A stretch of 28,329 nucleotides of DNA, from positions 1 through 28,329 of the forward strand of contig MU616985.1 of NCBI GenBank assembly GCA_025201705.1. Reading direction: 5' to 3'. The DNA comes from Dissophora ornata (Eukaryota > Mortierellomycota > Mortierellomycetes > Mortierellales > Mortierellaceae). The notes beneath the pieces were generated by a model. The model saw only the letters and a program-made list of their open reading frames with translations. It was not told where the DNA came from and did not search any database. Numbering within the stretch: position 1 is the first letter of the stretch; each line of letters starts with the position of its first letter. Shown piece after piece: positions 24,006-28,329 of this stretch. The position numbers and the translations under genes were made by a program.

Positions 24006-26662
24006 ATGTCCTCAGCCAAGGCACATATGATGGCTGTCCGCCGTCGGATCGTCAGGACATTCAGAAAGCATCAGCTTACGGTGCAAGTTGATGCAATAGA
24101 GTACCTCGAGGAGACGTTGGAAGCCCAGGACGTGCCACCAGAGGATCTTGACGACACACTCGAAAACATTGCTGTAGGATATGTGGCTCGAGAAGGTATG
24201 TAGTGCGACCCCCTTCCACTTCAACTACCAGGTCAGGGACAACAGCTCTTTTTTTGCAGCTACAGCTCTGAGCTTACATAAGGCGCTCAACTGACTCAAT
24301 TGATCCATAACACAGGCTTAAACCTCGTTAGCCGAGCCCGCATTGAAATCGTATTGGAAAGCATGCAGAAATGGACCCACCACTTGCACGAGAAACCGAC
24401 CCGCAACACCCTTGATCCACATAAATCACAGCTTCCATCGTCCCAGCTACATTCGAATACACAACTTTCACAGCGGCAGCAGGATGACCCCAGAGATTTG
24501 GATTCAATTGATATGGAGTCGGTAAGGCACGGGATCCGAGAGATGGAAGGAGAGGAACTGGAGCCGCGGGTGTTTGACAGTCAAACCGATTATTATGGTG
24601 ACGATGCTATGGGCCAGGAGCCTATGCACAACAACGCACTCGAGGATGAAGACGATGTGGACATTACGGAACTCTTTCATGTCATCGACGCATTTTCGAT
24701 GCCTCGTTGGACTTGGTCATCTAGTATCAAAACCTTTACCCGGGTCGAATCGGATAAGGAGTCGCACAGCACCGAGAACGGACATGGTCATCATGCGAAT
24801 GGATCTGCGAATGCAAACAAGTCGAATCGTGTTTTCGGGACTGCAGAGGATAAGACAGCGATGTTTCGAGCTCGATATCAGGTGCTACTACAACGTGTGA
24901 TGAGGAATGAACATTTCGCGCCACCCGTGTTTACTGGAGGGATGAAGCAGGATCGGTACCTGAAGCTGACGCCATTGAAAGCACTCAAGGGAAGATGCGG
25001 AGAGCGGTTCTTGATGTTCGGGATGCTAGTCGTGAGTCGCGAGGGCAAGTACTGCCTTGAGGATGCGGATGATCGGGTCGAGCTGGTGCTCCACCGAAGT
25101 GTAAGTTGTTGGTTGAAGGACATCTGAGGCGTGTTGTCAGTAATTAATGGGGATCTCATTCTCTGACTCTTGACGCATTTTGCTATTCTTTGTCATATTA
25201 GCAAAACGCTGCGGGATTGTTCACGGAGAACTGCTTCGTGCTGGTGGAAGGAATGTACACGGACGACAACGTGATTATGGTCGAGACAATTGGTTTACCT
25301 CCACCAGAGCTTCGCGAGGAAACAAAGTAAGCTCCTCTTTTTGTATATTGACGGCGAGGTAGATCGCAGGGTTACAGGAACTTTCACCACTCACAATATA
25401 TTTACCCTGGGGCCGTTCGTTGTAGGAAAGTGTTTGGAAACATCGATTTCCTTGGTGCGCCGAGGGAAATGAGAAGTGAAGAGCAGCTCAAGGTGATCGC
25501 ACAGGAATACGAAGACATTTCATTTGTCATTCTTTCTGACCTCTGGCTCGATCAACCCAAGGTACTGTTCACAGAGAGCTTTCCGCAACAGACATCTTTT
25601 TTTTCCGGCATACACTGACATTGTCCATCTCATCTACTGCCTCTATATGATGACAGACGCTTGCGACTCTCCGAACTATCTTTGAGGGCTATTCAAACAC
25701 TACGCTGCCTCTCGCCTTCATCATGTGTGGCAATTTCAGATCTGAACCATTCCATTTTAACGGAGTCGATTCATCTCAGTACCGAGAGAGTTTCAACGCT
25801 CTTGCAGAATTAATCGCAGAATTCCCAACCATGGCAACGTTCAGTTATTTCATCTTTGTGCCCGGTACTAATGACCCTTGGGGTGACAATATCCTGCCGA
25901 AACCCAAAATCCCGGATTTCTACACTACAAAAATGAGATCGTTGGTCAAGCGGTGTATTTTCACAACCAACCCTTGCAGGTATGCATTTAGCAATGCAGA
26001 TTATTGTTTCCATGCCAGGTACATATTCTGTAAGGCCACGAAACTCATGACTTTTGTGTGTTGTTTGATTGTAGGATCAAGTATTGCGATCAGGAAATCG
26101 TGATCTTCCGCGAGGATATTCTGAACCGACTTTTGCGTAACAGCATCGTACCACCAGTCGGCGATGTCATGATCCAGAAACAGCTCGTCAGGACCGTCAT
26201 CGACGGCGCCCATCTCAGCCCTTTACCTTTGACGACGCGGCCAGTTTCTTGGGCGTATGACCATGCGCTTCAAATCTATCCGATTCCCGATGCTGTAAGT
26301 TGGGAAACCTTGTACTGTGAGGTTTCTTAAGTTTGTTCAAAGACCAATGATTGCATCTAACACGCATGCGCGCTCGTGTAGTTGATTCTTGCGGACAAAT
26401 TTGAAGCATATAATTTCAAGTACCAGCAGTGTCATTGTATGAACCCTGGAAGTTTCCCGACGAATGATTATTCTTGGATGGTCTACTACCCGTCAAGTAA
26501 ACGCTCCGACATTTGGTATGTTATTTTACAAGTGTCGTCATGTTTTTTTTTGCTGCGCGTAGTTTGTCTCCTTTACCTTTCCTTTTTTTTTCTGCGAGGA
26601 TGAACACTGACTCGCACTCTTTATTTCCGACCATTAGCCAAATACCCAAACCAACGCGATAG
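24006..26662 (+). CDS. POLE2: DNA polymerase epsilon subunit B
   Basis: Eight exons, all GT-AG: 24006-24195, 24316-25100, 25202-25326, 25426-25561, 25657-25979, 26075-26294, 26382-26515 and 26638-26662 (645 aa). This is the essential second subunit (yeast Dpb2) of the leading-strand replicase, linking it to the CMG helicase. The first 80 residues form the helical N-terminal domain (VRRRIVRTFRKHQLTVQVDA, GLNLVSRARIEIVLESM). An acidic, variable linker follows to about 215. The OB-fold part contains YLKLTPLKALKG and CLEDADDRVELVLH (about 280-325), then AAGLFTENCFVLVEGMY. The calcineurin-like, catalytically dead phosphoesterase domain runs from about 390 (ISFVILSDLWLD; AFIMCGNFRSEPF; FIFVPGTNDPWG; RIKYCDQEIVIFREDI) and ends HCMNPGSFPTNDYSWMVYYP. 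The length lies between human (about 527) and yeast (about 689) orthologues. The final exon has only eight codons. AATAAA at 26683 follows 20 nt after the stop. Confidence 0.95.
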
Positions 26663-26682
26663 GATGAAAATATAAGGATATC

Positions 26683-26688
26683 AATAAA
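26683..26688 (+). terminator. Poly(A) signal of POLE2
   Basis: AATAAA 20 nt after the stop, in an A-rich stretch that runs to about 26745. It lies well before the end of the convergent SFT2 gene. Confidence 0.55.
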
Positions 26689-26915
26689 CAAACAAAAAGC
26701 AAAACGAAAGCAAAGTAAAACGAAGCAAAAGCAAAACAACACAAAACTGCCTCGGGTGGGGGGGTTTTTTTACTTGCTCGTCAAGACCTACATTAACAAT
26801 CTCAAGGTGTCAGACTCGGGCGATCAACGAGTGCGGCAACAGCTTACATCCCTTCTGAGTATTACAAAGCTTCATTTTATTTATTATTATTTTTTCAACA
26901 AGAATGTGGTCCATC

Positions 26916-27684
26916 TTAGACCTCAATGCATCCTCCAACGATCTTCTTGATAGCTGCACGACCATAAGGGATATATGAAGCGCTGTACCAGAACAACGCC
27001 AGGAATTGGATCAAGCATAGAATCAAACACAGAATCGAGGATTGGATGGTAAAGGCAACGATGAATGTGACAATGATGAGGACTATAAAGATGATCGAGG
27101 CGATCCTGCGAACGGGAGCGAACATGGTCTTGATTTGTTTGGTAGGTCCGATCAAGAAGGTGGTGCTGAGGAGTGAGACCACATTACCGAGGGTGAAAAA
27201 GACGGCAAATAGTCCTAACTGGGCGGTGGTTAAGGCTAATGTAGACTGAAAAGAGGTTTTTGAAAAAAAAAAAAAAGTTCAGCGGGAGTTTCTTGAGAGT
27301 ATGGGTTCTGGCGGCCATAATACAGGGCGCCTCGAGGGGTGCTTACCAGGATAGAAATCAAAAATCCAGTGATAAAGCTATTACGCGAAATGATTAGAAA
27401 AGGGGACATATTTTAGGGATCTGCCCCCCTGAGTCCAGATATCGAAATGCTTTACTGCAAAAGAGGCTTACCACACCCCGAATCCATAGAGACGCTGTGT
27501 CCTGGTGAGAGTAAAACAGCTCAGAGGATTGGAGTCGTCCATGACCTATGGAATATACGGTTATTGTGATTTTCCGTTTAGCTGAAGTGAGTAGAATCCC
27601 AGTAAAAAAGATGAAGCTCTTTCCGTAAAAAAAACATACGTCCTCGCTGGCGATGGTCGAAGTTGGTGCTTCCCAGATGGCCAT
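26916..27684 (-). CDS. SFT2: SFT2-family Golgi vesicle transport protein
   Basis: Four exons on the minus strand, 27684-27640, 27545-27472, 27377-27347 and 27245-26916, joined in phases 0, 2 and 0 (159 aa). SFT2 proteins are small tetraspanning Golgi membrane proteins that act in retrograde endosome-to-Golgi traffic with syntaxins such as Sed5. Seen here: a short cytosolic N-terminus; the hallmark CFTLTRTQRLYGFGVC before the first membrane segment (about 36-54); a second segment (62-83) ending LLSTTFLIGPTKQIKTMFAP; two more segments (98-116, 120-138); and the diagnostic WYSASYIPYGR end. Length and topology match the family. The start gives MAIWEAP and is the only ATG compatible with exon 1. 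Exon 3 is just 31 nt. The gene converges on POLE2 with a 253-bp gap. Confidence 0.93.
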
Positions 27685-28020
27685 TATAGTAATTATAGTA
27701 TGGGTATTTTGCAGTAGGGGGGGGAACAAAGGGAAGAAAAATGAGAAGAGGGAGAGAAAAGATAGAAGGACTGATGATATACTGTTACAACTTGCCAAGA
27801 CGGAACAGCCCACCGTTCTTTTTTTCGGTTTTGTTGTTTTTTGATCGCCCGAGTTTCCCAAACGTCAGAAAAGTTGCGTAGCACTCCAATTGGATCAGCC
27901 ACTGACAGGGTCACACAGGGGGGGCGGAACTTCGCCCCCCCTCCACTGAGAGCTGAGCTGCATCGCGAGTTTATTTCTTTTCATCTCATCTCATTACAAC
28001 AACACAAACCACTCGCCATC
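27685..28020. promoter_or_regulatory. Divergent promoter between SFT2 and the CHY zinc-finger gene
   Basis: 336 bp separates the two start codons. It contains G9 (27718-27726), G7 (27919-27925) and C8 (27934-27941) runs and a TCTCATCTCATC stretch near 27982. No TATA box is clear on either strand. A 5' leader intron on either side cannot be ruled out. Confidence 0.45.
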
Positions 28021-28329
28021 ATGTGCAAGCACGTCCTTAACGTCCAGGTATAAAAGAATGCCTCCCCTCTCTCTCAGGAACACGATGACGTCTTGTTTTC
28101 AGGGACAGGGCCATTTTTAAAACTAATACACCCACAAAAACAACATCCTGGTTCATCAGGCTTCGATTCGAGCCCCATGCTGCAAGCTATGGTACGATTG
28201 CGCAGAATGTCATGCCGAAGCATCGGATCATTCTCTTAAGAAGACAACCGAGATGGTCTTTGGTTGCAAAAAATGCAAAAAAGTCTTTCGCAAGGACATG
28301 GAGTAAGTGGTGGTGGTGGTGTGGGGGGG
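28021..28329 (+). CDS. CHY zinc-finger protein (5' part; runs off the window)
   Basis: Exon 1 (28021-28047) gives MCKHVLNVQ and exon 2 (28160-28302) continues ASIRAPCCKLWYDCAECHAE, then ASDHSLKK, then VFGCKKCKKVFRKDME. A GTAAGT donor at 28303 opens a second intron that leaves the window. The spacing C-x-H...CC...C-x-x-CH...H...C-x-x-C is that of the CHY zinc finger, which binds three zinc ions. Standalone fungal CHY proteins include Hot13-like factors of the mitochondrial intermembrane space; plant and animal relatives are RING ubiquitin ligases such as Pirh2. Without the C-terminus the subtype cannot be decided. The first 57 residues are seen. Confidence 0.88.

Overview
The window is nuclear DNA from a filamentous, early-diverging fungus. 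Genes are intron-rich, with mostly 75-125 nt GT-AG introns and several TGCTAAC-like branch sites. Spacing is compact, promoters are CT-rich, and homopolymers and microsatellites are common. Gene content (a fungal AF4/FMR2-like protein, an expanded arrestin-like family, a DUF1647-type glycosyltransferase) fits Mucoromycota/Mortierellomycota best, but that placement is an inference; no rRNA or other marker is present. All exon models below were built by hand from reading frame, splice sites and phase.

Left part (1-9159): a 1.5 kb low-complexity leader precedes a seven-exon gene (1485-7355). Its product is about 1395 aa, very Ser/Arg/Asp-rich, with a long poly-Asn tract and a C-terminus resembling the AF4/FMR2 (AFF) C-terminal homology domain. 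It is therefore a candidate scaffold of a fungal super elongation complex. A convergent RPP25-like Alba protein (RNase P/MRP) follows on the minus strand. It shares a 245-bp divergent promoter with a small three-exon CENP-W-like histone-fold gene that appears to use a GC-AG intron.

Middle part (9804-21337): a tandem array of arrestin-like genes, all on the plus strand. Genes A (474 aa), B (451 aa), D (482 aa) and the large divergent E (868 aa) are intact and share the same three-exon layout and intron phases. Between B and D lie a decayed D-like copy (C) and an orphan copy of the 3' end of B. Together these record a tandem duplication of the unit 'B tail + spacer + D' followed by decay. None of the four intact products has a PPxY motif, unlike classical alpha-arrestin ubiquitin-ligase adaptors. 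This array is the most distinctive element of the window.

Right part (22342-28329): a type II membrane glycosyltransferase-like protein, the DNA polymerase epsilon subunit B gene (eight exons), a convergent SFT2 Golgi-traffic gene on the minus strand, and the first two exons of a CHY zinc-finger gene that runs off the window end. These are ordinary housekeeping genes with no evident functional link to each other or to the arrestin array.
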